NCBI GenBank assembly: GCA_030407005.1
Contig: JAUDYN010000003.1
Span: forward strand, 3,782,001-3,846,000
Direction: 5' to 3'
Length of the DNA: 64,000 nucleotides
Source of the DNA: Desarmillaria ectypa
Lineage: Eukaryota; Basidiomycota; Agaricomycetes; Agaricales; Physalacriaceae
The position numbers and the translations under genes are program-made. How positions within the stretch are numbered: the first letter of the stretch is position 1; the number at the start of each line of letters is the position of its first letter. This document shows positions 42,864-55,199 of this stretch, one piece after another. The notes under the pieces are model-generated. The model made no database searches. It saw only the letters and a list, made by a program, of their open reading frames with translations, and had not been told where the DNA came from.

Positions 42864-43466
42864 AGCCAGGACTTAGATGCAACACTATTAGTGGGTTAAA
42901 TCTACCAGCCAGCCAGACTAGTAACTTGAATGCTAGCAGGACTAAGTGAAATATAGCCACTAGCAAATGAAGAATGCTACTAGTACACCAAAACCAGGAG
43001 CAGAGTATACAGATCTCATGAAGTTCTGTCACTAGCAGCCCAGACTGTGCATAAACACCTAAGTCAGGATAACTAGTCACATGACAATCTTGAAACAGGA
43101 CTTGGAAATAAATTAGGAATGGATTAACCTTGAGCCCATATCTGACTATTATGATATAGATCTCTTATGATTGGTACTAGTGTAGCTGGACTGCACCCTT
43201 AATTATGATCAGATAGCTATTATAGGCACCAATATCTAGATATCTATATAACCATATTACTAAAGCATGTAGTTGGGCTAAGAGTGTGGAAAGACCAACT
43301 GTGGAGTCTCTAGACCAATCATTTGAAAAGAAAACAGACTAGACCAACTATTGTGTGATTATTCATCATTCTTCATGACTAGCCAAGAAATCCTTACCAA
43401 TATATCTTATACCCAGATGATATTTATAGTTCTGCCTCAGTAATATATAAGTAGTGAGATAGGTGC
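42864..43466 (+). repeat. Repeat R, copy 1, left part
   Basis: Matches 50703-51300 of R copy 2 (shared GTGGGTTAAATCTACCAGCC). It is cut by Gypsy-2 at the duplicated GGTGC and continues at 53187. The first about 140 bp of copy 2 have no counterpart here. Confidence 0.8.
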
Positions 43467-43884
43467 TGTTAGGGACCAACTTAGTCACATGACTTGGGAT
43501 GTCAGCTTATTCTCTAGGGGATGTTATGTGTTCAAACAATTACCTGAGTAGAGAGTTGAGTGTAGTCTTTAGTGTGTGAGAGTAAGAGGTATATGATTTA
43601 AGTTTAGTCAAAAGATAGAGTACAACAGTGGGTTTTACTCTACTTATATACTGTAAGTACAGCATTATATTTAGATGAAACAGTAGAGTCCATGCTGGAA
43701 TGGTGTCAAAGTAGAATGGTCTGGAAGGATCATTGGTCCAATAGAAAGCATCTGGGGTGACAGATGGTGAGAATGAGAGTAACCATCAGCAAGTGGTTGG
43801 ATATGAGTTGGAAACAATGGTCGATTAGATGGATGAGTCATGGATATGACTCGGATAAGATTAGATAATGGAAAAATCATAACA
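43467..43884 (-). repeat. Gypsy-2 3' LTR
   Basis: 418 bp, TGTTAGGGACCAAC...AAATCATAACA, followed by the polypurine-tract complement TTACCCCCTTGT. Confidence 0.94.
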
Positions 43885-43916
43885 TTACCCCCTTGTTAAA
43901 GCAGTCGTCCCGACTG

Positions 43917-46900
43917 CTAAGGTTCTTCTTTGGGGGCATTGAACTGTGTTTCGATTTGACTGATCCAGTATCAATCAGTCAGTGGTTTTCATAAGTCTTT
44001 GTCAGGATTGATGATCTACTTGGTGTATCCATCTTTTCGTTCAGCAAGATAGGCTATGTCACCATTTTCCAAGTATTTGTGGTCCAAGATTTTGACCACT
44101 ACTTTGTCTTTGGTTATGATTTTTGGAGTGTATATGGCATGGTTTACACTGGCCTAATACTCTTGGATCGCTTCCAATGCGTTCGTCATCTCATTTTCTT
44201 GGACCCATGAGTTGTGTTCATGGGTCCAGCCTTTCTATTTGACCAGGTAGTCCATGACTTCTCTGGATGGTTGTCCTCTCTTCAAATGTACTTTCCAAGT
44301 GTGTGAGTCCAAAACTTCTTTGATTTCGTATTTCTCTTGACCATCAATGAGGTCTGGAGGAGGAGGTGGCAGTTGCTGTTGATTGGGGAATGAGGGTGCG
44401 ACATAGGGAGTTAACAATTTCTCATTGAACCGGGGATGTATCTTCCAGTGGGGTGGTAACTTCAGCTTGTAAGCTGCTACTCCAGACTTTTCGACAATTT
44501 TGAATGGTCCTGTTCATTTGTCATCTAGTTTCTTTTTTGGTCATGGAAGATGAAGGTTGGCTGTGTTGAGCCAGACCTTGTCACCAATTTGGTATTCCCA
44601 TGGTGACTGTTTCTGTTTGTCATATTGTGCCTTCATTTGCACTGCTGCTTTTTTCAAAGCTTTGTGTACCTCCTTATAGACCTTGGCCATTGTTTCAGTG
44701 AAGTCAACAGCTGTGGGATTTGTGAAGCTGGTTTTCTGGATTGATTTGGGGATTAGTCGAGGATTGCATCCATATAGGACCATGAAAGGACTCTTGCCCA
44801 TGGCCAAATGAGTTTGGTTATTGTGGGCAAATTTGGCAAGAGGTAGCCATGCGACCCAGTCCATTTGTTGATGATTGACAAAAATGCAAAGGTATTTTTC
44901 AACCTCCTGGTTGACTCTCTCTATCTGTCCATCTGTCTGGGGATGGTAGGCTGTGGATGCATTTTAGGTAATATCGAGCATCCGATAAAGTTCTTTCACG
45001 AACATTGATACAAACTGTGGTCCTCGATCTGAAATGACCACTTGTGGCATACCATGTTTGGCATATATGTGGTTTCAGAGCATTAAAGCCCATCCTTTGG
45101 TGGATAATTCTTCATTGCATGGAATGAGAATTATGTTCTTGGAAAATCAATCAACAATGACCAATAATGCATCGAATCCTTCAGATTCAGGAAGTCCAGT
45201 GACCATATCGACTGAGATATGTGTCCATGGGGTGTTCAGAATTGCATTTGGGTGAAGAGGTGCAGCTTTGGCCTGCATATCACTCTTCATTCATTGGCAT
45301 GTTTCACATCCCTTGATATAGGATTTGATGTCTTTCTTCATCTTGGGCCACCAGTATTTGCGAAGAATGAGTTCCTTTGTTTTTGCGATTCCTGGGTGTC
45401 CAGCAGTGATGTGGTCATGATATTGGGAAATGATTTCTCCACGTAGGGTAGAGTCATTGGGAATATAGACTCGTCCATCATACCACAAGATCTCGCTTTC
45501 CTGGGTAATTCCTTGTTCATGGTTGAGAGATTTCTTGATTCTCTGGTCCCACTGATCCTTTTGTCAGGTTGCATCTCTTATATGCATGATTCATTCTTTG
45601 GTAGTGGGCAGTATTAATGCCTGGAAGTGTTCAGGGGCAAGAATGACTATGTCTTGATTGTCTTCCTTTCTCTGATTGTGATCATCTTGTCAACTGAGAA
45701 GATCTGCCTTCTTATTGGTGATCCCAGCTTTGTGTTGGAGAACAAAGTGGTATTCAGCCAATTCTGTGACCCACCGAGCTTGTCGGCAGTTCAACTTTTG
45801 TGGCTTTCAGAAATACTGGAGGTTTTGGTGATCCATCCAGATTTTAATGGTTTCTTTAGTGCCCATGAGATAATGATGCCATTCTTCTAGGGCTAACATG
45901 ATCGCTAGCAGCTCCTTGTCATAAATCTCATAGTTGCATTCAGTGACCATCAAAGCTTTTGACATGAAGGTGACAGGCCTCCATTTGCCATTCTGTTCTT
46001 GACTCAGAACAGCACTGATTGCTCCATCACTAGTGTCGGCCTCTACTCAGGATTTCCCATCATCAGAGGGAATGGTTAAAACTACATTTATTGTCATCAG
46101 CTTCTTGAGTTGTGAGAATGCTCATTCTTGATCTGATCCCCATGTCCAGTCCACTTTTCCAGTTAACTGGGTAAGAGGATGCACTATCTTGGAGTAGTCA
46201 CGAATAAACTTTCGATAGAAGTTCATGAATCCTAAGAAAGACTGAAGTTCTTTCTTCTTTGTGGGAGTGGGCCATTCTGCTATTCTGGCAGTCTTGACTG
46301 GATCCATGCAAATAGCATTTTTGCTGATAATGACCCCAAGGTATTTGGTTTCGAGTACCTCAAACTTGCATTTCTTGGCTTTGAGGAACAGTTTGTTTTC
46401 TCAAAGATGTTGAAGAACTTGTCAAACTATGTCTTGATGTTTGGACAGGGATTTCATGAAGATAAGGATATCATCGAGGTAAATGGTCACTTTTTCTCCA
46501 GCAATTAAATCCTTGAAAATATCATTCATCATCCACTGGAAAGTGGCTGGTGAATTCATAAGGCTGAAGAACATGACCATGAGTTCAAAGAGCCCTCAAT
46601 TAATTCTGAATGTGGCCTTTTCTTCATCTCCATCTCGGATGCATATATTGTTGTATCCCCAGTGAACATTGAGTTTAGAGATCAGGGGAAGGGGATAACG
46701 ATTCTTGATCATCATTTCATTCAGTTTTTGGTAGTCCTGAACAGGTCATAGTGAACCATCTTTTTTCTTTACAAAGAAGAAAGGAGAGGTGAATGGGGAT
46801 TTCGAGGGGCAGATTCATCCTGAGTCTAAGTTCTCATCGAGGAACTTGTTGAGTTGTTCTTGCTCATTTCGATTGAGCAGATAGACTTTGCAGTCTAAAG

Positions 46901-48718
46901 TGGATTTTGCATTAGGGACTAGCTTGATGGCATGATCCCAGGGTCTTCATTCAGGTAAATCATCAAAGCTTTCTTTTGAGAATAAATCTCTAAAGCTTTG
47001 GCATTGAGGAGGCACGAGCTCCTCGAATGTCCATTTTGGTTTGTCTGCATTTGCGGCTGCTGCCAGTTTATTTGCATGATGGACTGTTCGAAGAATGATT
47101 TCTTCTTGCATATTGACAGCAAGAATACTGTTGCCTTCTTCAAGTTCTTTGTCCCACCTGTCTTCCTCATCAGTGTTGGGAAGCGTGAAGTAATTCTGGA
47201 TGCAATGATATCATCCAAATGTCATGGTTCCTGCCTTCCATTTGACAAAAGGGTTGTGGCATTTAAGCCAGTCATGGCCCAAGTACACAGTCTTGGAACC
47301 CAAGTTGGTGACTGCAAGGTCAATTCATTCACTGTGGTCTCCGATGGTCATTCAGAGTTCCACAAATTCGGTTACATCACCTGCCTTGTTATGGGTTCCA
47401 TCTGCATTGTAGACTGGAATCAGAGCGGCAGCTTTTCAGATATCCAACTGATGTTGTTGGACATATGTTCAGTTGATAGAGCTACCTGTGCAGCCACTAT
47501 CCAACAACACTCAGGTTGTCAATGTCTGTTTCTCCATACAAGGAGAGAGCTGTATATCCACCAAGAAGTCTCATCCTGAGCTTTTGGTACTATGGATATA
47601 GCGGATCGGTTCATGAAGTTTGTAGAGCTGCTCATGCACAGGACTCTCTTCAGTTCTTAAGCTCTGGATGAGCTCATCAGTTATCTCTCCAAGTCGCTTG
47701 GGATAAACCCAAATGGAAAGAACGGCTTTGGCAGCTGCCAAGTTCTTGGAACTGTGAACAGCGTGCAGAGTCCAGTCGATCCCAAATGGTCTGTATCATT
47801 GGTGATCACATGCCTCCATGGCTGGCAGGACTTCAGGTTTCGGTACCCCCTTGTTAGGCAGGATTTCAGGTTCAGTGCTTCCCTTTTGGGCAAGACTTCG
47901 AGTGTTGGGGTACTGGCTTTGGACTGGCTGGCTTGCCATAGTCTAAAGGCAGTGTCATCATCTTCATTGAGTACTTCGATGATGGTGGTAGTTCTACTGG
48001 CATGGCCCCTTTTTATCACCTGGGTGCTAGTGGCTTCCCCCTGTTCTTTGGCTTTAGTTCGCTTGGGAACTTGCAAGGACTCAGGAGGAGTCTGGTCTCA
48101 GCTTGAGGCATTTGAGGTTCCACTTCTACTAGCCGTTGCAGCAGAGTACTGAGCTTTCACGGCTGGGGTGAATCTCATCAGCATTGTCATTGGCTGCACT
48201 ACCAGCTGGTCTCTCATCAGTCTGGCTAGTGCATGGCCCTGATCCTGGCCTTGGTGAGAGGCGCTCTCCTGGTCCCCCACTGACCCTGGCAAGGCTGGTG
48301 GACTTGTTCCTCTGCTCGAGGAGGACACTGAGGCATTCAGACTTCTGGGAGGCCCAAAGGAGTCCTGCCTACTACCCTCTGCCCATGGCTGATTGCTCAG
48401 TGGTGTATCTGGTGAGCTGAGCTCATTGGACTTTGTGGTGGTGCCAGCACCACCTGGCAAGTCCCGCACCTCATTAGGGGCTTGGGATTCATTATAGATT
48501 ATCATGTCAGCTTCTTTAAGGAGAGTGACATACCTGTTCATGTTCAATTCTTGAGTTGTCTTTGGCTTCAGGGTCTGTGAAGTCATATAATATATATTGC
48601 TTTTCATAGATAATTGTCTATTGTTATAGTAATTAGTCCAACCTGCAGAAACTAAGGACTCACCTTCTGAAGATTTGGTCAAGCAAGGGGAATCGAACCC
48701 TTGTCGACCTAGTCTTTT
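43917..48718 (-). pseudogene. Gypsy-2 Pol, decayed
   Basis: Domains in order: linker (48682 downward), protease region (about 47,400-47,570), RT (46,300-47,200; part of the finger region deleted), RNase H (about 45,800-46,080), integrase with HITAGHPG..KGCETC (about 45,300-45,440), a complete C-terminal region (GKSPFMVLYG; IGDKVWLNTANLHLP at about 44,560), a chromodomain start (EVMDYLVK, about 44,240) and the C-terminal domain ending ..KEEP at 43917. Many stops are present. Confidence 0.85.
48671..48718 (-). promoter_or_regulatory. -1 frameshift signal of Gypsy-2
   Basis: GCA AAA GAC TAG in the gag frame, then the stem GGTCGA CAAGGG / CCCTTG C TTGACC with loop TTCGATTC. An outer AGACT / AATCT pairing extends it. 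The pol frame is open through it and has no ATG in the 3' arm. Confidence 0.68.
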
Positions 48719-50113
48719 GCTTCTTTGATCTTAGTCATGGCTAGCACCACTTCATTAGTGGGCCCCAAGAATCAAATGTCCCTCAACTCTTTTCTCTTGG
48801 GACAATCCCTACTCATGTGACCTTTCTCATCACACCTGAAATATCTGCCTTTGGCCTTTCACTGATCGATATCCATGAGCTTTCCCACCCCTCTGTATGT
48901 CATCCATCGACCAGTTCCAGCATCTCGACTGGTCCTGCTGTTGGCAGTTGGCTTTGGGGCTGAGGAACTTGTCGCCCCAGTGGCAGCTTTGCTGCTGGGC
49001 TGTTGTTGTTGTTGTTGGGGATGGGAGTCCTTCTTCTGCCCATCCTGGGGTGTGCCAGTGGTCTGGTTGAAGACCCACTTGCATTGTCATTCCTCATACA
49101 TCCTGAGGATCCATTCCTTCCACTCTGGGTACAAGTACAGAATGTTGATGCCCATATTGGAGATGAAGGTGGTATAGGAGCTTGGAACTCCTAATTGTAC
49201 TGCCCTTACTATAGCACTGCATTCTGCTTTGTCAGTTCTCTGGGCTGCTAGCTTAGCCTCTTCTTCCAGCTTCTGGAAGTAGTGGGAGGTGGGCTGCGCT
49301 CCCATCCGGAGGTTGAACATCCACTTTTCATGGACCTCCTCAATGATGGGGTCTTAGAATTGTCATGAGACCATATTGATGAAGTCCACCAAATCAGGGT
49401 AGCAGAAGTGGGCAGTGGTCCCATTGTAGGAGTTGCCTACCTAGAATTCAGGTCTCTTGTAGACCCACCAGTCCTTGGTGGCCCCCTTGAAGTGGGAGGT
49501 CACAAATAGTACCAGGTGCGATGGCACCTGGAAATAGTGTCAGAACACTTCAAAATAGGTGATGCAATTGCCTATGAAGTGTTCAATATCATCGTGGTCC
49601 CTCTTGAATGGAGAGGGGACTTTGATGAGGGTCAGTTTGATGCCCAAATATGGGGCATTGGTGGCAGTGTTCCTGACAGGATTAGGAATAGGGTCGGGGG
49701 GACCCTTGCTGGGGGGTGGTCTTGGGATCGAATAACGATCTGGCCTTGGACCTGGGTAGCCTCTTGGTGGCTCCGAGGGTCTGCCCCTATCAGGCTCCTT
49801 CCCCTTGTCTTGGTTGTGGAGGTAGTCTGCCATCATTCTCCTGGCAGACTCCTCCCTTTCAAGCTCTTCATGCATCTCCATGATGTGCTTCTCCTTCTCA
49901 GCCAGTGCAGTTTTCGTCTGCTGGCGTATTTCTTCTGCTATTGCTGGGATTCTCGATGCCCCTGCAGTGGCAGTTCCTGCAGGGATGGTTTCAGCTTCCA
50001 TATCTTCTCCCATGCCTGTGAAGAGAAGACTGCCACCCTGATAAGGGTGGTAGCCTTGGTGACACACCCGATGATGCAGGGGTGAGTCAGGTAATGGTTG
50101 TGGTCTTGCGACC
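48709..50113 (-). pseudogene. Gypsy-2 Gag
   Basis: Coiled coil and linker at 49540-50067 (MEAETIPAGTATAGAS, EEIRQQTKTALAEKEKH) continue into a capsid-like region (APYLGIKLTLIKVP; HYFQKLEEEAKLAAQRTDK at about 49280) and a degenerate zinc knuckle with Tyr in place of the first Cys (YFRCDEKGHMSRDC, about 48810). Here Arg precedes YSIPRPPP, where Gypsy-1 has a stop. It ends TAG at 48709-48711. Confidence 0.75.
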
Positions 50114-50344
50114 GGGGTTTCCAGAGGATAGTCTGGAATCGTTTCTTATTGAGGCTGGTGGTATTTCAGCCCACTGTAATAACCTGTATCATAGGTTAAC
50201 GTATCATACTGGGGCCTTTGCCCCCATCTACTCCTCTCTTGTGACCTCCAATCACCATAGGTGTCATAGGGTCCATTCCAGGTCCCTCTGCTTCTCCTCA
50301 TCTCTGGCTCGAAGCCCTGGAAATATATCCCCGGCAGAGGGGCG

Positions 50345-52710
50345 GAATATATTTTGGTCCCAGTTTGTGCATATCTGGGCGCGAATGACAGTGGCTGGGT
50401 CTGGACCCTGAATGGGGTCTCCTCGGTTGAGTGCCAGCCACTCATCTATTTCAGGTCTGGGCTCATCCCAGAGATCTCTTGCTTCAATGTCCCATCATTG
50501 AACTTCCCAGGTGGCAGTCCTGAAAGGGCCAAATAGCCTTCAATCAACCTCAGAGAGGTCGGTGATATGCTGTCTATGCATTCACACCTAGATTTTGCGA
50601 TTTTGTAACAATACTATTGCACATCTATCCTATACTAGTGATACATAGAGGACTATAGCTGAGGCTTCGAGCTGATAGTTAAAAGCAGTAAGCAACTGGT
50701 AGAGCCAGGATTTAGATGCAACACCATTAGTGGGTTAAATCTACCAGCCAGCCAGACTAGTAACTTGAATGCTAGCAGGACTAAGTGAAATACAGCCACT
50801 AGCAAACAAAGGATGCTACTAGCACACAAAAACCAGGAGCAGAGTACACAGATCTCATGAAGTTCTGTCATTAGCAGCCCAGACTAGGCATAAACACCTA
50901 AGTCAGGATAACTAGTCACATGGCAATCTTGAAACAGGAATTAGAAATAAATTAGGAATGGATTAACCTTGAGCCCAGATCCAACTATTTCAATATAGAT
51001 CTCTTATGATCGATGCTAGTGGAGCCAGACTGCACCCTTGATCATGATTGGATAGCTGTTACAGGTACCAATATCCGGATATTCATATAACCGCGTTACT
51101 AGGGCATGTAGTTGTGCCAAGGGTGTGGAAAGACCAACTGTGGAGTCTCTAGACCGAATATTTGAAAAGAAAACAGACTAGACCGACTATTGTGTGATTA
51201 TTCACCATTATTTGTGACTAGCCAAGAAATCCTTACCAATATACCCTATACCCAGATGATATTTATAGTTCTGCCTCAGTAGTATATAAGTAGTGGGATG
51301 GGCACTCGTGCAAAGCAGGCAAGCCATCCCTGCAGTTGAGCCCTCACTAGTAGTAACTGGTGTCTCCAACTAAAGGCTTTTGTGCTTAACCTCAATGAAG
51401 TGATTAATAGTCACTAAGTCACCCATAGAATTGCATTGAATTGAAGTCCATTAGAGTCACTGTTGTGTCCTGCAAAGGTCTGGAGTGTTTTGAAGTTAGT
51501 TCAAGCAAAGTTCTTGGAGTTATAGTTTATTCTTAGGCCAAGAGCGCCACTAGTCAGCCAAGAGTGTGGCTAGTCAAGTGTTTATCACTTGTAGGAAGCA
51601 GTATAGGGCCAAGAGCACCACCAGTCTGAAGCAGTTTCAGTCAGAACGAGCACAGTAGCTCAAACCAAGTCACTCTTATCCAATTGTGTCTTACCCACCC
51701 CACTAATACGAGTAGTACTTTGTATAAACTCACTAGTAACAAATAAAACGTCTTTAAGACAATTGTACTTGATTATTGAAGTCTGCAGAGTGCTTCCATC
51801 ATACTTGAAACTGCCCAAATTCAATATTGGTGATTAAGTGTAGAGTAGTAAGAGGTTTAGTGTGATTGATGTTCATTGCCATTCTCTAATTCTTTTGTCA
51901 CTCACCGTTACCAAGCACATCATTGGGCCAAATGTAGTCCCCTCCATTTGGGTTGAAGGGGTTATCAGGGGCATTGAGAGCGGCCAGGGTCAGAGTGTCG
52001 AACTCCCCATTGGACTCATTGGAGAGCTCGATGATGGGGAGTGAGGAGGTGGAGTTGGTCCCTCCTCAGGGCCAGTTTTCACAGCCCCAGGGACCATATG
52101 GGTGGTTTCGATCCATGCCGGGATCATTGGGGTGTCGGGGTCCATGGTAGGACCCATTGGAACTTTCAGGGGAAGGGGATCAAGAGTGGGGAGGTATCCT
52201 CCAGTTGTGTGGGCAGAGGGCAGGGGTTGTGGGACAAGGGGGAGGACTGGAGTATGGGGGTGGGGCATTGTCATCCTGAGCCCGAATGTCCTGCACATAT
52301 TCCTGGGCCAGGGTGGGGGCAGGTTATTCCATCCTATACCAGAATAGAACTGCCCACACATTATGGACATGGGTGGAGAAGGGCCCAGGAGTCGGGGTCC
52401 TCTCATCATCGGTGGTCCCCTCAGAGGAGCACACAATTGTGAAGCAGGCTTGGGGACAGACAAGTGGTATTGCCGCTTGTTGTCCCAGTCAGGTGGGGGG
52501 TAACTCCTGGGGAAGGACATTGTCTGGGTGTGTCAGGGGTCAAGGTGGAAGGGTTGGCTGGTGAACTCGCCTTTGTTGAAGGAGAGCTCGAATTTCTTCC
52601 TTGTAGATTAGAATGGCGAGGACTGTAAAAAAAGTTAAAAGAATGGTGCTGCCAATTGCAATGCCAAGAGAGATGGTTCTGGTTTCTTGTTGGTGTTCTT
52701 CGTTTGTCAT
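50345..52710 (-). pseudogene. Gypsy-2 ORF1 (TM and PPxY protein), interrupted by R copy 2
   Basis: Begins at 52710 with MTNEEHQQETR, then the membrane segment SLGIAIGSTILLTFFTVLAI and KEEIRALLQQ. One frame, with TGA breaks, continues to YVQDIRAQDDN, APPPYSS (about 52255), MDRNHPYGPWG at 52116 and DNPFNPNGG, where R copy 2 intervenes (50563-51922). It resumes with MDEWLALNRGDPI (about 50440). The left boundary is approximate. Conservation with Gypsy-1 is at protein level (conservative D/E, K/R and I/V exchanges). Confidence 0.6.
50563..51922 (+). repeat. Repeat R, copy 2 (TG...CA unit inserted in Gypsy-2)
   Basis: 1360 bp from TGATATGCTG to AGCACATCA. Comparison with uninterrupted Gypsy-4 (GAGGTCGGGCCAGATG) defines both edges. 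The flanks are TCGG (50559-50562) and TTGG (51923-51926), a 4-bp duplication with one CpG change. It looks like a solo LTR of an unidentified retroelement, and no ORF of interest is present. It retains around ten CpGs that are lost in copy 1. Confidence 0.8.
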
Positions 52711-52756
52711 GGAAGAATGCTTCTTTATGGCTAGCATTGGAAGAAGCAGAAGGGAA

Positions 52757-52769
52757 TCTTTCAACTAAT
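52757..52769 (-). promoter_or_regulatory. Self-priming primer-binding site of Gypsy-2
   Basis: Plus strand ATCTTTCAACTAA abuts the LTR. Its LTR partner is TTAGTCAAAAGAT. They pair except where both copies appear to have lost a shared CpG (TCGA to TCAA or TTGA). The Gypsy-3 LTR keeps TTAGTCGAAAGGT. Confidence 0.62.
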
Positions 52770-53186
52770 GTTAGGGACTGACTTAGTCATATGACTTGGG
52801 ATGTCAGCTTATTCTCTAGGGGCTGTTATGCATTCGAACAATTACCTGAGTAGGGAGTTGAGCATAGTCTTTAGTGTGTGAGAGTAAGAGGTATATGATT
52901 TAAGTTTAGTCAAAAGATAGAGTACAACAGTGGGTTTTACTCTACTTATATACTGTAAGTATAGCATTATATTTAGATGAAACAATAGAGTCCATGCTGG
53001 AACGGTGTCAAAGTAGAATGGTCTGGAAGGATCATTGGTCCAATAGAAAGCATCTGGGGTGACAGATGGTGAGAATGAGGATAACCATCAGTGAGTGGTT
53101 GGATACGAGTCAGAAATGATGGTCGATTAGATGGATGAGTCATGGATATGACTTGGATAAGATTAGATAATGGAAAAATTGTAACA
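52770..53186 (-). repeat. Gypsy-2 5' LTR
   Basis: 417 bp, TGTTAGGGACTGAC...AAATTGTAACA. The plus strand carries TTAGTCAAAAGAT (52906-52918), the partner of the primer-binding site. Confidence 0.94.
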
Positions 53187-53808
53187 GGTGCTCATGCAAA
53201 CCAGGCAAGCTATCCCTGCAGTTGAGCCCTCACTGGTAGTAACTGGTGTTCCCAACTAAAGGCTTTTGTGCTTAACCTCAACAAAGTGATTAATAGTCAC
53301 TAAGTCACCCATAGTATTGCATTGAATTGAATTCCCTTAGAGTCACTGTTGTGTCCTGAAAAGGTCCAGAGTGTTTTGAAGTTAGTTTAAGCAAAGTTCT
53401 CAGAGTTATAGTTTATTCTTAGGCCAAGAGTATCACTAGTCAGCCAAGAGTGCAACTAGTCAAGTGTTTATCACTTGTAAGAAGCAGTATAGGGCCAAGA
53501 GTGTCACCAGTCTGAAGCAGTTTCAGTCAGAATGAGTGCAGTAGCTCAAACCAAGTCACTCTTTACCCAATTGTGTCTTACCAACCCCACTAGTATGAGT
53601 AGTACTTTGTATAACTCACTAGTAACAAATAAAATATCTCTAAGACAACTGTACTTGATTATTGAAGTCTGCAGAGTGCTTCCATTATACTCAAAACCAC
53701 CTGAATTCAATATTGGTGATCAAATGTAAAGTAGTAAGAGGTTTAGTATGATTGGTGTTCATTGCCATTCCCTAATTCTTTTGTCACTTGCCATTACCAA
53801 GCACATCA
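53187..53808 (+). repeat. Repeat R, copy 1, right part
   Basis: Matches 51300-51922 of copy 2 and ends ACCAAGCACATCA. Together with 42864-43466 it forms one unit split by Gypsy-2. CpGs present in copy 2 are TG or CA here. Confidence 0.8.
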
Positions 53809-54804
53809 TTGGACTGGTTTTGTCACATGGGCCTAGGTTATTTCTGGTGCAATAATATCTAGGCTATACAGTTTTGATACTTTATCTCCATGGCCAATCC
53901 TTTTGCCACATGGTAAGATAATATCCATCTGGGATTCTCTAAATTTGAGTTTAAACGCAGCATCCATGATGTGCCTTAATGATATAAGATTGAATGGTGC
54001 TTCAGGGCAATGAATACAGTCCTTTAGAGTGACTGCAGTGGTCTTGCTCCCTTCAACCATTGTAATCTTAACTGTTTCTCTTACCAAGCCTTTTGACTTT
54101 TCTACACTAATAATTTCATGTCCTAGGATCTCAATATAGTCAGAAAAATGCAATCTATTCTTGACTATATGCTTGGTGGTGCCTGAGTCCCCAATCCATA
54201 ATGACCCTGCAAGTGTAGTGAGTGTGGTATTTTTTGCCCAAAATATGTAATCTTCTTCATTGAAATCTGACTTGGCAACATATGCCTGAGTCTTGCCCTT
54301 CCCTTTCCTCTTTCATTGCTTCCCAGAATTCTTCTTCCCATTTGGGCAATTAGCCTTAATGTGGCCAGTTTCTCCATATCTATAACATGTGATTTTTGGA
54401 TTAAACTTCTTCTTGCCATGTGCTGCAAGTGTTGTTATCAGATCAGAAGTCTTTTCCTATAATCAGATATCTTCTTGGATAATTCAGGAAATCAATTTGT
54501 ATGAATCCTTCAAGTCTGCAGTATCCACTGATGAAATGAATGAATTCCATGATTCTGAAAGTAATGTAAACAGTGTGATTGAGAAGTTCTCCTCTTCAAC
54601 AGTCTGCTTAAGAGATGCCAGCTCCTCCTAGTAGGATCTCATAGTCCTAATATGCTCCTCTATATTTCCTCCTTCTTCACACTGAGCTTTAAAGAATTTC
54701 CTTCTAGCAAGGACAATTCCCATGGGTCCCCTTGACTTTTATATGTCCTTCAGAGCTTTTCAGGCTTCTGTTAAAGTCTTAGAACCAGCAATGTACACCA
54801 GCAG
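53809..54804 (-). pseudogene. Copia-2 gag-protease fragment
   Basis: On the minus strand: a UBN2-type gag region (GIVLARRKFFKAQCEEGGNI, EEHIRTMRS, about 54,720-54,640), a CCHC knuckle with one Cys changed to Tyr (CYRYGETGHIKANC, about 54,370), and protease with active-site WIGDSGTT (about 54,190) followed by CIHCPEAPFNLISLRHI. Pol is missing: R copy 1 abuts on one side and the Gypsy-3 LTR on the other. It is a different Copia family from Copia-1. Confidence 0.8.
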
Positions 54805-55199
54805 TGTTATGACCCTGTCTAACATGTGACTTGGGATGTAAGCTTCTCTCTGGGCTGTCTTGTGTTTGGACAGTCACCTGTTAATAGAGAGGTTGGCTAG
54901 GTCTTTGGTTTTGTGTAATAGAAGGTATATGAATGCAATTTAGTCGAAAGGTAGAGTACAACAGTGAAAACTACTCTACTTATATACTGAAAGTACAGTA
55001 TTATTAATAGATAAAACAGTATAGTCCATGAGAAAATGGTGTGTAAGTCAGATGGATCATGGATGAATAAGAGTAAACAAGGGTTGGAATAGAGAAAACT
55101 AGGGTGTTCATTGGTGAATGCATCAATACTGACTAAGATAAGATGAATTGTGTTATGAATATGATGAGATGAGATAAGATAAATGGAAAAATCGTAACA
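54805..55199 (-). repeat. Gypsy-3 3' LTR
   Basis: 395 bp. It keeps the CpG-intact self-primer partner TTAGTCGAAAGGT at 54940-54952 on the plus strand. Confidence 0.88.

Larger units (their letters stand above)
43467..53186 (-). mobile_element. Gypsy-2, complete-length chromovirus with a nested repeat
   Basis: 9720 bp, of which 1364 are R copy 2 and its short target duplication. LTRs: 43467-43884 and 52770-53186. Exact duplication GGTGC (43462-43466 and 53187-53191). Same gene order as Gypsy-1. The integrase region lost from Gypsy-1 is present here, but RT lacks about 50 bp near 46,675 and the reading frames carry many stops. Confidence 0.94.
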
